34,753 bases of DNA from positions 126,419-161,171 of the forward strand of contig NMRA01000211.1 in the NCBI GenBank assembly GCA_002633005.1. The letters are read 5' to 3'. The stretch comes from Phoronis australis. Taxonomy: Eukaryota > Phoronida > Phoronidae. A program made the position numbers and the translations under genes. The notes beneath the pieces are model-generated. The model worked only from the letters and a program-made list of their open reading frames with translations. It was not told the DNA's origin and searched no databases. This document shows, piece after piece, positions 1-9,279 of the stretch (positions are counted from its first letter, which is position 1; every line of letters starts with the position of its first letter).

Positions 1-672
1 CAAACACACTAAAACTGCACACATTTAAATCTTGTTTCAGCTGTATAATGTTAATTACCGGGGTTAATTAATTAAATAAACTCAACATTTCTGGCCTACG
101 CTCTTGCTGTTTTATTTTTTGCGGCAGCCAACAAAGGGGGGGGGGGCTAAATCTGCCTATGTTGCGTCACCGAAACTGCTTGCTGAGAGTAGCCCATAGC
201 CGTAGTTTTGGACATTCGTGGGTACCCAGGAAAGAATATGTATCTGCGGGATAGTAGAACACCAGTGTGCGACTCGATGTTCGTAGCCGCTTAGAAGTAA
301 CTGCATGAGGATTCTCGCGGTGACGGAAGACAGAAGTCGAGTATGTAATAAGTTTGTGCCTTAATCAAATGAGAATGGTTTTTGATCTTTCAAACCTAAC
401 ATTTCGTTATCCCGACTACTCGAGATTCCATGGTTAGTCGAATAGGAAAGCCTAATCTGACACCAAATACATAAACATACGTTAAGTTATCTGAATCAAA
501 TTTTGTTAACTTTTCACGATGGATTCATTTCTCACTGGTCTGAACTCCTCTCGTGAAATTCTTTGTCTGCCAGCAATTACCGCACAGTGCTTATCGGTGC
601 GTACCAATCCACAACCGGGTATACTTGCATTAGTCGCCTGTGTTACTCTAAAATGTAACGAGTTTTTTACAG
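1..672. other. Non-coding left edge, CpG not depleted
   Basis: I see no convincing exon here. It holds an AT-rich TTAATTAATTAAATAAA stretch near 62-80, a run of G near 136-147, and CpG dinucleotides at roughly the frequency expected by chance, unlike the right half of the window. It could be an intron of the putative plus-strand exon that begins at 673, or intergenic DNA. Confidence 0.4.
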
Positions 673-930
673 GAGTCTAAACTGAGGCTTACGACCACTT
701 ATCTTGAGTTTTGGGGTGTTGAAACTCCGTTAGATTCTGTGTATAAAACGTCGTTAGCGGATTATGTTTTAGCGAAACGGACCACCTCCACCTTTTGGTT
801 AAAGTGTAGTTTCGCAACTAGCGACGACGCTAGATGGCGACTGATTTGCGGGGAACCCGGTAGCAATAGTAGAATGGGTGCGTGGCTACTGAAAGCCAAT
901 TCGGTTGTGGAGAGGCCCAACCAAGAGTAG
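673..930 (+). CDS. Possible terminal coding exon, unrecognised
   Basis: An open stretch of 85 codons plus a TAG stop begins directly after a good 3' splice site (GAGTTTTTTACAG). It begins ESKLRLTTTYLEF and ends VVERPNQE. I recognise no family and see no transmembrane segment or cysteine pattern. If real, it is the last exon of a plus-strand gene starting left of the window and would converge on the minus-strand gene ending at 1141, leaving about 210 bp between them. There is no AATAAA just downstream. The length alone could arise by chance in this CpG-rich, moderately GC stretch, so the splice acceptor is the main support. Confidence 0.28.
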   Translation, partial: ESKLRLTTTYLEFWGVETPLDSVYKTSLADYVLAKRTTSTFWLKCSFATSDDARWRLICGEPGSNSRMGAWLLKANSVVERPNQE

Positions 931-1140
931 CCTAAGCTCCAGGCTCTCTAGTTTTCAGATTCACCTCTAGGGGTATTAACGTACGGACCGCCCACTTTTT
1001 TAGTACCCCAGAATTCATTTATGGTAGTTTCTTCTAAAAAAGTGTTCTCTTCCGTTGGAACTCGTGAGAAAAAGCTACACGCGTTTATACAAACTAACCC
1101 AGGGAAACATCTCTCTCCTGCCACCGTGGATCATGTAGGT

Positions 1141-1173
1141 CTACCGTGCCAACGGGTCGCTTTTCACCCCACT
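1141..1173 (-). CDS. Terminal exon of minus-strand membrane protein gene
   Basis: Ten codons and a TAG stop (SGVKSDPLAR) follow an excellent acceptor on the minus strand, CCTCTCCTTTTACAG. The exon is entered in phase 0, which matches the exit phase of the exon at 1313-1459 across a 139-nt intron. It would give the protein a short polar, basic-ended cytoplasmic tail after its last membrane helix. No AATAAA is seen on the minus strand close downstream. The exon is very short, so the call rests on splice-site quality, matching phase and a stop in the expected place. Confidence 0.45.
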   Translation of the reverse strand, partial: SGVKSDPLAR

Positions 1174-1312
1174 CTGTAAAAGGAGAGGTACTGTATTCTG
1201 ATTTTCAAGGTGCGCGTTTAACGGACCGTCAAAAATAATGCAGCACGTGACCCCTATTTAGTGCAGCTGCACCTCCAAAAGAGGTGTCACTTTGTGATAC
1301 GTCTGCTCTTAC

Positions 1313-1459
1313 CGCCATGACGTCATCCTGTCCCGGACAGCAACAAGAGACACCTATCAGGAACATGGACAAGTAAAGCTGTATGCCACCCAGAAGACTG
1401 GACACAATTAGTCCTGATGCCAAGAACTTCTTCCTTGGATCGTCTTTGTTGTCCAAATA
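1313..1459 (-). CDS. Internal exon with a membrane helix (C-terminal part of a multi-pass protein)
   Basis: Exactly 49 codons lie between a good acceptor (CACCTATTCCAG) and a strong donor (GCG followed by GTAAGAGC). Both edges are phase 0. The peptide opens with a charged stretch, YLDNKDDPRKK, followed by about 24 uninterrupted hydrophobic residues (FLASGLIVSSLLGG, then IQLYLSMFLIGV) and a cysteine cluster, SCCCPGQ, of the kind often palmitoylated at a membrane edge. With the exon at 1892-1987 this makes a helix, a short aromatic loop with a charged end, and another helix, as in the last two helices of small tetraspan proteins (claudin/PMP22/MARVEL-like). That family placement is inference; no signature motif is present. 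Expected membership is a plasma-membrane or vesicle protein. Confidence 0.55.
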
Positions 1460-1605
1460 CTGGAATAGGTGTGTTATCAGTCGACTTCAAGAGGCACAAA
1501 ACGCGGTTTAGCGTACTCTAAAGCATTTCACGTACCCGAACAAAACTGCATTACAAGTTGCGTTTCTGGTACGAATTTACACGGCAACTTCTTTGTCAGT
1601 TGCTC

Positions 1606-1715
1606 TTGATGATTCAGCACCGACTAGAGGATTCCTCCAACTTGTTCATAACTTTCGAGGATTGGCGACTTAACAGTATTAATTAATTTGTTTAAAAATC
1701 ACACTGTATGTCGTG
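1606..1715. repeat. 110-bp dispersed repeat, copy 1
   Basis: This segment (starting TTGATGATTCAGCACCGAC) recurs at 6162-6271 with a single substitution in 110 bp. It lies in the intron between the membrane-protein exons. The second copy stops exactly at the N at 6272, so the true right edge of the repeat is unknown. It is presumably part of a recently mobile or recently duplicated element. Confidence 0.85.
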
Positions 1716-1891
1716 ATCCTATTGTAGTTAATGCCAGCTGATAGACAAAACAGAATTTAGCATCCTCCTAAAAATAAAAAAATGGGAACAAATTCTGTAC
1801 GAGTCTTTAGATGTAGGAGTTTTAGTTATCTATCGCACGATTCTCCTATACCTCCAAATAGTAAATTTGTATCATTTTTTTCAATACTTAC

Positions 1892-1987
1892 GTCTGTGAC
1901 TACATACCAGCCATACCAGCCACTAAATGTAGTTTGCATGCTACACGATATCAAAGCAAAGGTACCAAAAGAAAGAACTGCACATAC
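1892..1987 (-). CDS. Internal exon with a membrane helix, upstream of 1313-1459
   Basis: Thirty-two codons lie between an acceptor (TTAATTGCAG) and a near-perfect donor (GAC followed by GTAAGTATTG), phase 0 at both ends. The peptide starts with a hydrophobic helix, VCAVLSFGTFALISCSM, then an aromatic loop, QTTFSGWYGWYVVTD. It joins in frame to the exon at 1313-1459 across a 432-nt intron. The loop plus the charged YLDNKDDPRKK of the next exon would sit between two membrane helices. The acceptor has a weak pyrimidine tract, and a second AG lies 10 nt inside, so the exact 5' edge is uncertain. The exons encoding the N-terminal part were not identified with confidence. Confidence 0.5.
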
Positions 1988-2084
1988 CTGCAATTAATGA
2001 ATAGCATGTCACTCACTACAGTTAATAACGTTTGATGGATAAACACTCTTAATAATTAGCGGCAATCTGATCTCGCTTCAGGAG

Positions 2085-2273
2085 TCAGTTGATGTAATAG
2101 ATGACCCAGGCCATGAGTAAAGTACAAAACGTCAATGCTACAGGGTTCATAGTCAAACCCAATGACCAGAAAATATACCGGTACAATCGTCCGGTACTTC
2201 GTATCTCATGAGACACCTTCGGAGAAGATCCATAAAGGGTTAACTCGACGAACTCGAACAGAAAAGGACTTGA
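2085..2273 (-). other. Hydrophobic open frame upstream of the membrane-protein exons
   Basis: On the minus strand 62 codons are open to a TGA at 2085-2087. The last 30 residues are strongly hydrophobic (parts read RYIFWSLGLTMNPVAL and FCTLLMAWVIYYIN), preceded by a polar stretch ending in STGRLYR. It lies about 100 bp upstream of the exon at 1892-1987 on the same strand, so it may be an alternative terminal exon, a decayed exon or an exon of a neighbouring gene. I found no strong donor in the right phase to splice it to the next exon. Its status is open. Confidence 0.25.
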
Positions 2274-2276
2274 TCA

Positions 2277-3379
2277 CACACTGACGCCTACATCCGACCT
2301 GTAACCACTCAACTAGTGCAAAATGCGGGAAAAACAGTGTTCTACTGATTGATTACAAGGGAGACCAACCTGCCGCTAATATAGAGTTCTTCTGTTAAGG
2401 CTATTAGAAACGAATGGAACGTCGTTGTTGTCAACAAAACTTGTCTGGTGAAAAATTTAATGTCTCAATACTCTGGTTTACAGTTTTGTGCGATTTTTAT
2501 GCTTTCAATTAGTGTACATGTTTCCACTTAATTATTGTTATTTTCATCTCTCCGGAGTATCATATGTCACTAAACATTTTGAGGTTTTGCTGAAGTTCTT
2601 CAATTCNCAGACAACAGTACCCAAGCAGGTGACATCAGGTCCGAGACCCGCATGATGTTGACCTCCAGTTCATTGTTCTTGTAATGTTATTTTGAATGAG
2701 ATTTACTAATTTAGGTATGTGCTTTTTGAGTAACTATGTATATGAAAATATCCTAAATTGATTTAACTGATTGGAGATAATCATATCGCGTTTGGTGGTG
2801 GGCCGACCCAAAAAACCTCGCCTCATTTTCGAATAGGTGGAAATTCCTGAGATTTCCACAAACCTTTGAGTAAAATGCGATTTCACGCCTATACACATTT
2901 CCTGATGCCGTTAAGTTCCATTGCCAGACGTAATTTTCATGTTTATTGCCCCTACAGCCCTAATGGGTAATAGACTATTGAAATCACTGATAAAAGCGTG
3001 TCAAGTTTATAGTCCCTGTAACCCCTAAGATTCTATCACGAATATTTCGCGTTATGACTTTTGGTGGACTTCAGCACATCTGAAGACAGGAGCATGGATT
3101 TCCTGTTTAAATCAATACAGTAGCTATTCTCATAAATACAATGTAAGTTGTTTAATAAGGCATAAGAGACTAATTTTTCCAACAGCCCTATTCCGATAAA
3201 TAATATCTACAAAAATTACACTTTGATTTCGCAGTAGATTCTTCCCAAGGCCAAGTTGTTTGAGTAATGCCCTACTCCAGAGTCACCACTAGTAATTGCC
3301 TGACAACCGATTGTTCTAAAACTTTATTGAAAGCAGTTGAGATAACGTACATTTTCTGAATAACAAGCCATAGGCACAA
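2277..3379. other. Stretch with no recognisable gene; contains join at 2607
   Basis: I see no convincing exon or repeat array here. A single N at 2607 marks an assembly join. It separates the minus-strand membrane-protein exons from the plus-strand gene relic, so the missing N-terminal exons of the former could lie here or beyond the join. Confidence 0.4.
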
Positions 3380-5735
3380 TTAATAGAAATGTTTCGAAGA
3401 CGGCTGGTTACCTGAGCTGAAACGATACATCAGCTCTCGTTAAATTACTATGACGTATTCATACTGCCTGCTTCAGGCCACTGCAGGCCTCAGTGGCTAC
3501 AGTTGATAGGGCTGATTACTTTCTTCAAGCTTCGCACTTGACTCGAAAATGACATGCACATCTCTGGCAAAGCTTCAGGAAGAACCCTTTCTTATTGTGG
3601 GAAATGACGGTGCAGTTTTCGACCAACATCTTTCTCCGGCTGGAAAAGTGATAACCAAACAAGAAGTCCAAAATTTGATTTCTGAAATGTGATTTTACTG
3701 ATCTTGATGTTCGTCCTTGCTCATAGCGAAGGCAACTTGCCACTGTACATTGATGTCCTTGAATTTCTTGTGCTCTATTTCCTTGCTCTTGACCTTCAAA
3801 ATTATGCAAGATGGGTCCCTTTCCACATCCAAGACATGACAGCTATGTCAGCTAACGTATGACAACATCTGAAGAAACACTGGATGTTTTCAAAGACACA
3901 GTAAAGATTCTGTGCTATTGCAATTGACCAAGCGGATCAACAAAATAATGCCTTAGTCAAAGACAGTGATGGGGCTATTGGATTAACTGAAAATCCAAAC
4001 GCTTTGACAGAGTAGTGTTTGGGAACGAGCTAGCCTGGTTGGTGACTGAGTTTGATTGTCAATAGTGTTTTGAAGACAATAGTGAGGAGACAAGCCACCA
4101 CAAAGACAGGACATCCTTCCAGAACAACTTTAAAAACCATGTGAACAGTTTGTGTGGTATAAGATGTAATTTCAGCCAAGAGAAACCCTTTCTTTGTCCA
4201 TGGTGATAAACTTATGACGATAGATACGCTACAAGTCTTCAGATTATCGAAGTGACTGGAAAACAGCAATATGACAACTATAAGCAAACAGTCCTAATTG
4301 TAAAGTCACAACCAATAAAGGCTCCTATCAAGAAAAAACAAGTATGCCGTTTTCAAAAAAGCTAGCGGGAAGGCAAAAAGAGCAACTCAGCAACGCATGG
4401 ATGACATCAAGAAAGACTGCAGCTTAGTCAGCTTTTTGTAGCTAGTCAATTTCTAGAAGCTAACCTGCATGATTTTCTTATGCATGAGAATCATTCTTGG
4501 CCACCATCCCTGAACCAAAACGGCAGTCTTCGTTTACCTTCACAGAAGTCACAGTTACTTAACATGTTGGAATTTCCTCATCTAGACGTTCCTGAATCCG
4601 TCGATGTCAAAGTCTTTGATCGACCAGCTATTGTGCACAGCTTTTCTCCACACGAATCAGTGACATTGGAACAGTTCGGTGGGCACATTCTAAACTTCAC
4701 AACTGTAGAGTTGACATTGTGTTTGCAGATGCTTACACCGAAGGCAGCTTGAAGGCCACCGCAAAAGCTGATAGAGGTTCGGGTGACCTTGCCTAAGTTT
4801 CACCCCAAATGCGACTGTCTGAACTTCCAGAATTTCTTGCAAAACTCGAAGAATAAAGAGGAATTGTTTGTCAATCGCCTGTTTTCCAGAACAAGATATA
4901 TATATATATATTACCTACGGCCAGTCTGTTCTTTCGTCTGGTTCTGACATACCGCCGTGCGATCATGAGGAGTCGGACTCCCCTATGGGCTTGTACATTG
5001 CAGACGTTTCATCAAAGGTAATCAGAGAATACTGGTTACTACAGTGGATACTGATTTTGTGGTCGTTCTTATTGGTGTTTTGATTAGTTTAAGGCTTTGC
5101 AGCCAGCATTTCTATTACGGGTAGTGGTTAAAGCTGGAAAGAACGCGCGGGAGCTCTTTGCCAGTAGCGTGTTTGACCAGCTTGGGTACGATTTGTGTGT
5201 AGCTCTACCAGTTTCATGCCTTAACAGGGTCGGATACAACATCCCAGTTCTATGGAGAAGGAAAGAAAACAGCATGGAAGACATGGAAAGCTAACCCTGA
5301 TGCCATTCTCATGCCGGCAATTTTAATTCCTTTCAGCAACTCACCATCGACAGTCAGGAGTTCAAAACAAATGACATTTACATGTCTCGTTTATCATCGA
5401 AAAGCCAAAACCAGCCAGGTCAATACTTTACAAAAGGAGCTTTCCCCCAAAAGCTCAGATCATGCCAAATTTATCGCTTACCCAATCTCCACTGATAAAG
5501 AATGTTAACAAATGCTTGTATCAAGCAGGCAGAGGGGTCCAGAGGGGTTTGGATGGTAGAGAGACACAGACCAACAATGGACACCAGGCTGGACAGACAT
5601 GCCTGAAGTCTCCAAAGCTGGTAAGCTGTTTCATTAAGTGTGGTTACAAGAGTTTACAACTATGCGGCAAGTGATGTGGATGTGATTCCTTAGCATGCAC
5701 AACGCTTAGCAAATGCCAGGGAACATGTCAGCGAC
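3380..5735 (+). pseudogene. Decayed intronless copy of a multi-copy marine-invertebrate protein family (HALTG-DT / Cys-rich end)
   Basis: Translated pieces in shifting frames line up in order with a large uncharacterised family that I know from cnidarians, molluscs and other marine invertebrates. Readable blocks: ATVDRADYFLQASHLTRK (from about 3490); EGNLPLYIDVLEFL then NYARWVPFHIQDM (3728-3841); CAIAIDQADQQNNALVK then GAIGLTENPNALTE (3911-4012); FVASQFLEANLHDFLMHENH (4435-4494), running into PPSLNQNGSLRLP; EGSLKATAKADRG after a frameshift; TTVDTDFVVVLIG (near 5038-5076); HALTGSDTTSQFYGEGKK then TAWKTW (5212-5283); and eight cysteines in one frame, CFIKCGYKSLQLC to KCQGTC (5627-5728). Several stops and frameshifts break it, and the family's usual LTGCDT cysteine is serine here. 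No introns are visible across 2.3 kb. The original function is not established; a nuclease-like (PIN/XPG-type) core is only a suggestion from the spaced acidic residues. Confidence 0.82.
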
Positions 5736-5740
5736 ATCGN

Positions 5741-6271
5741 ATAAATCGAGTTCATTTTTGGTAAGAGAACCTATTTGTTTTTGTATTATTAGTCTTGCAC
5801 CAGATCAAAATAGATGCTTTTGTAAAAATTGTAGTTGGTTCCTTAAATTTTGGCCGCCATATTGGATTTATGCAAATGAGGGGTTTTCATATTATAAGGA
5901 AAATATATTGCAATGTCATTTTGATAGAATTCTAGTTAAGAAAGTACCATTACCTAGCCTTAAAATGTGTGATCACCTCTTTAAGCAACCAAAGAAGTGT
6001 TACTTGGCGGCCATTTTGTTTTTCAATGTTTGACCTTGACCTTGACCTCAAAATTTGGGCAACCGACCCCCATGAGATTCAGCATGTCAAAAAATACCAG
6101 TGTGCCAAATTTGGTGCTTTAATCCGAGGTGTAAACGTTTTCGGGTTAAGGGCCTGGACTATTGATGATTCAGCACCGACTAGAGGATTCCTCAAACTTG
6201 TTCATAACTTTCGAGGATTGGCGACTTAACAGTATTAATTAATTTGTTTAAAAATCACACTGTATGTCGTG
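5741..6271. repeat. Repeat-derived fragment between two joins, rich in transcription-factor-like motifs
   Basis: This 531-bp piece lies between N bases at 5740 and 6272 and has no convincing protein frame. It contains GCCGCCATATTG (5853-5864, a YY1-type site), ATGCAAAT (5870-5877, a perfect octamer), GCGGCCATTTTG near 6008, and TGACCTTGACCTTGACCTCA (6031-6050), which is three head-to-tail nuclear-receptor half-sites. TGACCTTGACCT runs are common in molluscan and other lophotrochozoan interspersed repeats. Its right end carries the second copy of the 110-bp repeat. Confidence 0.5.
6162..6271. repeat. 110-bp dispersed repeat, copy 2 (truncated by the join)
   Basis: It is identical to 1606-1715 except for one base (CTCAAAC here, CTCCAAC there). 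It ends exactly at the N at 6272, so the element is cut by the assembly join rather than by biology. Confidence 0.85.
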
Positions 6272-6341
6272 NGCGGACTGTATAATCAATTCCAGTGACT
6301 CACCCATCACAGATTAGTTAATTAATTTTGCCTGGCATTGC

Positions 6342-6764
6342 TTGTCGTCGCGGAACGTTCGATATGACTTTTGCGTTTGTTATACATGTAGTGAATCGCC
6401 AGAGGCGTTTAATTTTCCGGCAGTACCGTCAATGAAAGCAAGTTCACATGGATTATTGGGCACCCACTGTACTTTTTGCTACACGCAGGTATATAACTGG
6501 TTGACTTGTGACAAACGTTTGTTTTGTGAGAAAACATCAGTCAAGCCAAATCGAATATCGGCCTTTGTCACTAAGTGTAAGCTTGCCACTTTGCCAGATG
6601 AAAGGAAGCTCAGTTGTAGGGTCATTTTGGAAATGGTTGCGATAAAATCTCACCAAATCAGGCCACAATATGGCAGATATGTGATGTTTTATTTTTGCAT
6701 TATTTTCATAGAAGATAAGGAACACAACATCTGGTTAAACCTCATCAATAAGGGACAAAAATGA
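6342..6764 (+). other. Longest open frame in the window, unrecognised; partly repeat
   Basis: It has 140 codons without a stop, opening with a TTG (first ATG at 6432). A Cys-rich stretch (CVCYTC, later HCTFC) looks faintly like paired metal ligands, followed by a CAG-GTATAT that could be a donor near 6488. The 3' half overlaps a reverse-oriented copy of a dispersed repeat (near 6620-6690), which argues against coding there. I do not recognise a family and rate chance or repeat origin as more likely than a gene. Confidence 0.2.
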
Positions 6765-6799
6765 TTGCTGAAATTGCGTTTTTTTGTTATTTCTGAGGG

Positions 6800-7050
6800 T
6801 TTCTACCATTGCTTGGAATGTCCACAGTTATTCAGGATATTTTCTGATGGTACGTAGCTGTGATACAGAACTTGATCTTAGCAAAGCTTCACATGTTTTA
6901 GATATAAAATGTGAAAATAACGTTTCGCCTTTCATCTTGGCAATGCTTCATATGTTTTAGATATAAAATGTGAAAATAACGACCTCTCCGCCGTAATGTG
7001 TCCTAAACTGTTGAGATTTTACTGTGATTGGTTCTTCATGATAGCATGTT
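6800..7050 (+). repeat. Dispersed repeat family, copy A, with internal 59-bp duplication
   Basis: It shares a block resembling GCCATATNATGTCCT-A-A-TGGTGAGATTTTAC with 17396-17450 and 31973-32030, and on the minus strand with about 6620-6690. An upstream block (TCTGATGGTA-GTAGCT) is shared with 31892-31908. Inside it, CTTCACATGTTTTAGATATA and its following bases are repeated 59 bp apart (6887 and 6946). No protein frame is visible; it is probably a non-autonomous element. Confidence 0.4.
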
Positions 7051-7177
7051 TTGAGAAATTTTGGCGATTTGCATCTGTTTTATAAATTCTAGAAGACTGA
7101 AAAACGAAAGAAGTTTGGCATTTATTTTTTCGAGATTTTCCATAGGTGTGTCATGATTTGTACACGCTTTCAGCAAT

Positions 7178-7315
7178 ATTACATACATGCAGTGGGCAGT
7201 ATTACATACATGCAGTGGGCAGTGTTACATGCATGCAGTGGGCAGTATTACATACATGCAGTGGGCAGTATTACATACATGTAGTGGGCAGTATTACATG
7301 CATGCAGTGGGCAGT
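7178..7315 (+). repeat. 23-bp minisatellite, first block (6 units)
   Basis: Six exact-length units begin at 7178, 7201, 7224, 7247, 7270 and 7293. The unit starts ATTACATACATGCAGTGGGC. Units mix ATACATG and ATGCATG variants. Since 23 is not a multiple of 3, the array reads through in several frames and produces repetitive pseudo-proteins that should not be annotated. Confidence 0.95.
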
Positions 7316-7644
7316 ATTCAGGGCTTGGAATTTTCCGCGGAAACGCTGATTTCCGCTTTTTTCAAATGTTCTGTCCGCGCTTTTTATTATACTTCCGCGT
7401 AAAAAATCGGATTTGATATAAAATTTATATGGCAAATTCCTTTCTTACCGCGGCGTTGCAGACGACGTTCACCTCGAAAAGCGGAAGTTGCTCTTTATGT
7501 TTTGGAGGAACCTAAATTGTCAACATTGCCGTGGCATCTGGGACAGCGTGGTGGGATTTTCAATGGCGTCTCGTGTTATTGTTAAGCGCGGCGACAAACA
7601 CTACCGCTCTGCAGCCAAAAATGTGTGGGTTGGGAGTGGACGGG
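7316..7644. other. CpG-rich block between two blocks of the same minisatellite
   Basis: It holds several TTCCGC/CCGCGG motifs and a short frame starting ATGGCGTCTCGTGTT at 7564 (MASRVIVKRGDKHYRSAA), open to the N at 7645. The reasonable start context and basic peptide could be the first exon of something, or part of a repeat. The join at 7645 prevents a decision. Confidence 0.3.
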
Positions 7645-7645
7645 N

Positions 7646-7744
7646 GGGCAGTATTACATGCATGCAGTGGGCAGTATTACATGCATGCAGTGGGCAGTAT
7701 TACATGCATGCAGTGGGCAGTGTTACATGCATGCAGTGGGCAGT
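7646..7744 (+). repeat. 23-bp minisatellite, second block (4 units plus a partial)
   Basis: It is the same unit as 7178-7315, starting right after the N at 7645 with the partial GGGCAGT, then four full units from 7653. All units here carry ATGCATG, while the first block is mixed, so this block is not simply a copy of the first. Confidence 0.95.
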
Positions 7745-7760
7745 ATTATGACGCTGTTTC

Positions 7761-8487
7761 TCATGGAGTACACTTGTTAATAACTTGATATCCTACCAGT
7801 ATCAACACTGCTAAAGGTTTTGCTTGCTTTTATTCCACTATTCCTTCCAGCTGTGTTTAGCTTGCTAAATGTGTTAGCAAATGTTCATCTCTAATTTTTA
7901 TTGGTGTTGGTACAGCCCACAGTCGCTCTGCTTTTTGAATTGTGAAAACGGTTTGCTTACTGAAATGTTAGGCACAGATATCCTTTAAAGTTGCCAAGTT
8001 TCAACTTTTTGATCAACTTCTGAAAGCATCATTGCAATTGTCTTGTATTCACTCAAGACTTGTTTTCCATTTTGCTGATCTACTGTGCTGTAAACGATAG
8101 CAGCGTTTCTGTGTAAAAATGGGTGGAATTAATCTTGTGTGTTTTTTAAGGACATAAATTTATTGGCATTTTGGCTTCCTCCCTATTTGGCTGGATCAAT
8201 ACCAGGAAAAGTTATTCATGACCTACAAGTTTTGTTGGTTCAATGAAAATTGCGATCATTATATCAGTATTTCTGGGATTTCAAAATAAGTTGAGAATGC
8301 CACTAGAATGCACGGCACGGCACGCTGATGGGCCTTGCCTGTAACCATGTGAATCATGTCTTGATACATGTCCGACAGCTCTGCTCAGGCTTGACTTGGC
8401 TGGTCATGACTATCCCTTGACATTTACATGTAAATCAATAATGCTTGTCAGCAAATTGTGTGGTTTTTCTAATGGGGTCACACTTGA
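7761..8487. repeat. Direct duplication, copy A, ending at the join at 8488
   Basis: This 727-bp segment (TCATGGAGTACACTTG to GGGGTCACACTTGA) is repeated as 8490-9279. The two meet at a single N. The 63-bp length difference comes from two extra 35-bp units in copy B (70 bp) and three small deletions (7 bp). No protein frame is visible. The arrangement fits two alleles joined in tandem by the assembler. Confidence 0.9.
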
Positions 8488-8489
8488 NG

Positions 8490-9279
8490 TCATGGAGTAC
8501 ACTTGTTAATAACTTGATATCCTACCAGTATCAACACTTGTTAATAACTTGATATCCTACCAGTATCAACACTTGTTAATAACTTGATATCCTACCAGTA
8601 TCAACACTGCTAAAAGTTTTGCTTGCTTTTATTCCACTATTCCTTCCAGCTGTGTTTAAATTGCTAAATGTGTTAGCAAATGTTCATCTCTAATTTTTAT
8701 TGGCGTTGTACAGCCCACAGTCGCTCTGCTTTTTGAATTGTGAAAACGGTTTGCTTACTGAAATGTTAGGCACAGATATCCTTTAAAGTTGCTAAGTTTC
8801 AACTTTTTGATCAACTTCTGAAAGCATCATTGCACTTGTCTTGTATTCACTCAAGACTTGTTTTCCATTTTGCTGATCTACTGTGCTGTAAACGATAGCA
8901 GCGTTTCTGTGTAAAAATGGGTGGAATTAATCTTGTGTATTTTTAAGGACATAAATTTATTGGCATTTCGGCTTCCTCCCTATTTGGCTGGATCAATACC
9001 AGGAAAAGTTATTCATGACCTACAAGTTTTGTTGGTTCAATGAAAATTGCGATCATTATATCAGTATTTTTGGGATTTCAAAATAAGTTGAGAATGCCAC
9101 TAGAATGCACGGCACGCTGATGGGCCTTGCCTGTAACCATGTGAATCATGTCTTGATACATGTCCGACAGCTCTGCTCAGGCTTGACTTGGCTGGTCATG
9201 ATTATCCCTTGACATTTACATGTAAATCAATAATGCTTGTCAGCAAATTGTGTGGTTTTTCTAATGGGGTCACACTTGA
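8490..9279. repeat. Direct duplication, copy B
   Basis: It is near-identical to 7761-8487 with a few substitutions, a CACGG copy-number change and two extra 35-bp units at its left end. The unique DNA that follows (AATCACATGGCATGG) continues the sequence interrupted by the N in copy A. Confidence 0.9.
8501..8605 (+). repeat. 35-bp VNTR, three units
   Basis: Three units start at 8501, 8536 and 8571, each beginning ACTTGTTAATAACTTGATAT. The corresponding place in copy A (about 7771-7805) has one unit, so the number varies between the two presumed alleles. Confidence 0.92.

Noticed and set aside
3525-3809. 94-residue minus-strand frame
   Set aside because: It is the antisense shadow of the plus-strand gene relic, whose blocks match the known family in order.
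4894-4911. TATATATA microsatellite inside the gene relic
   Set aside because: Too short to be notable; probably a late slippage event in the dead copy.
7146-7788. Repetitive peptides (MQWAVLHTCSG type) as a repeat protein
   Set aside because: The 23-bp unit shifts frame at every repeat, and several overlapping frames are equally open; this is a consequence of the minisatellite.
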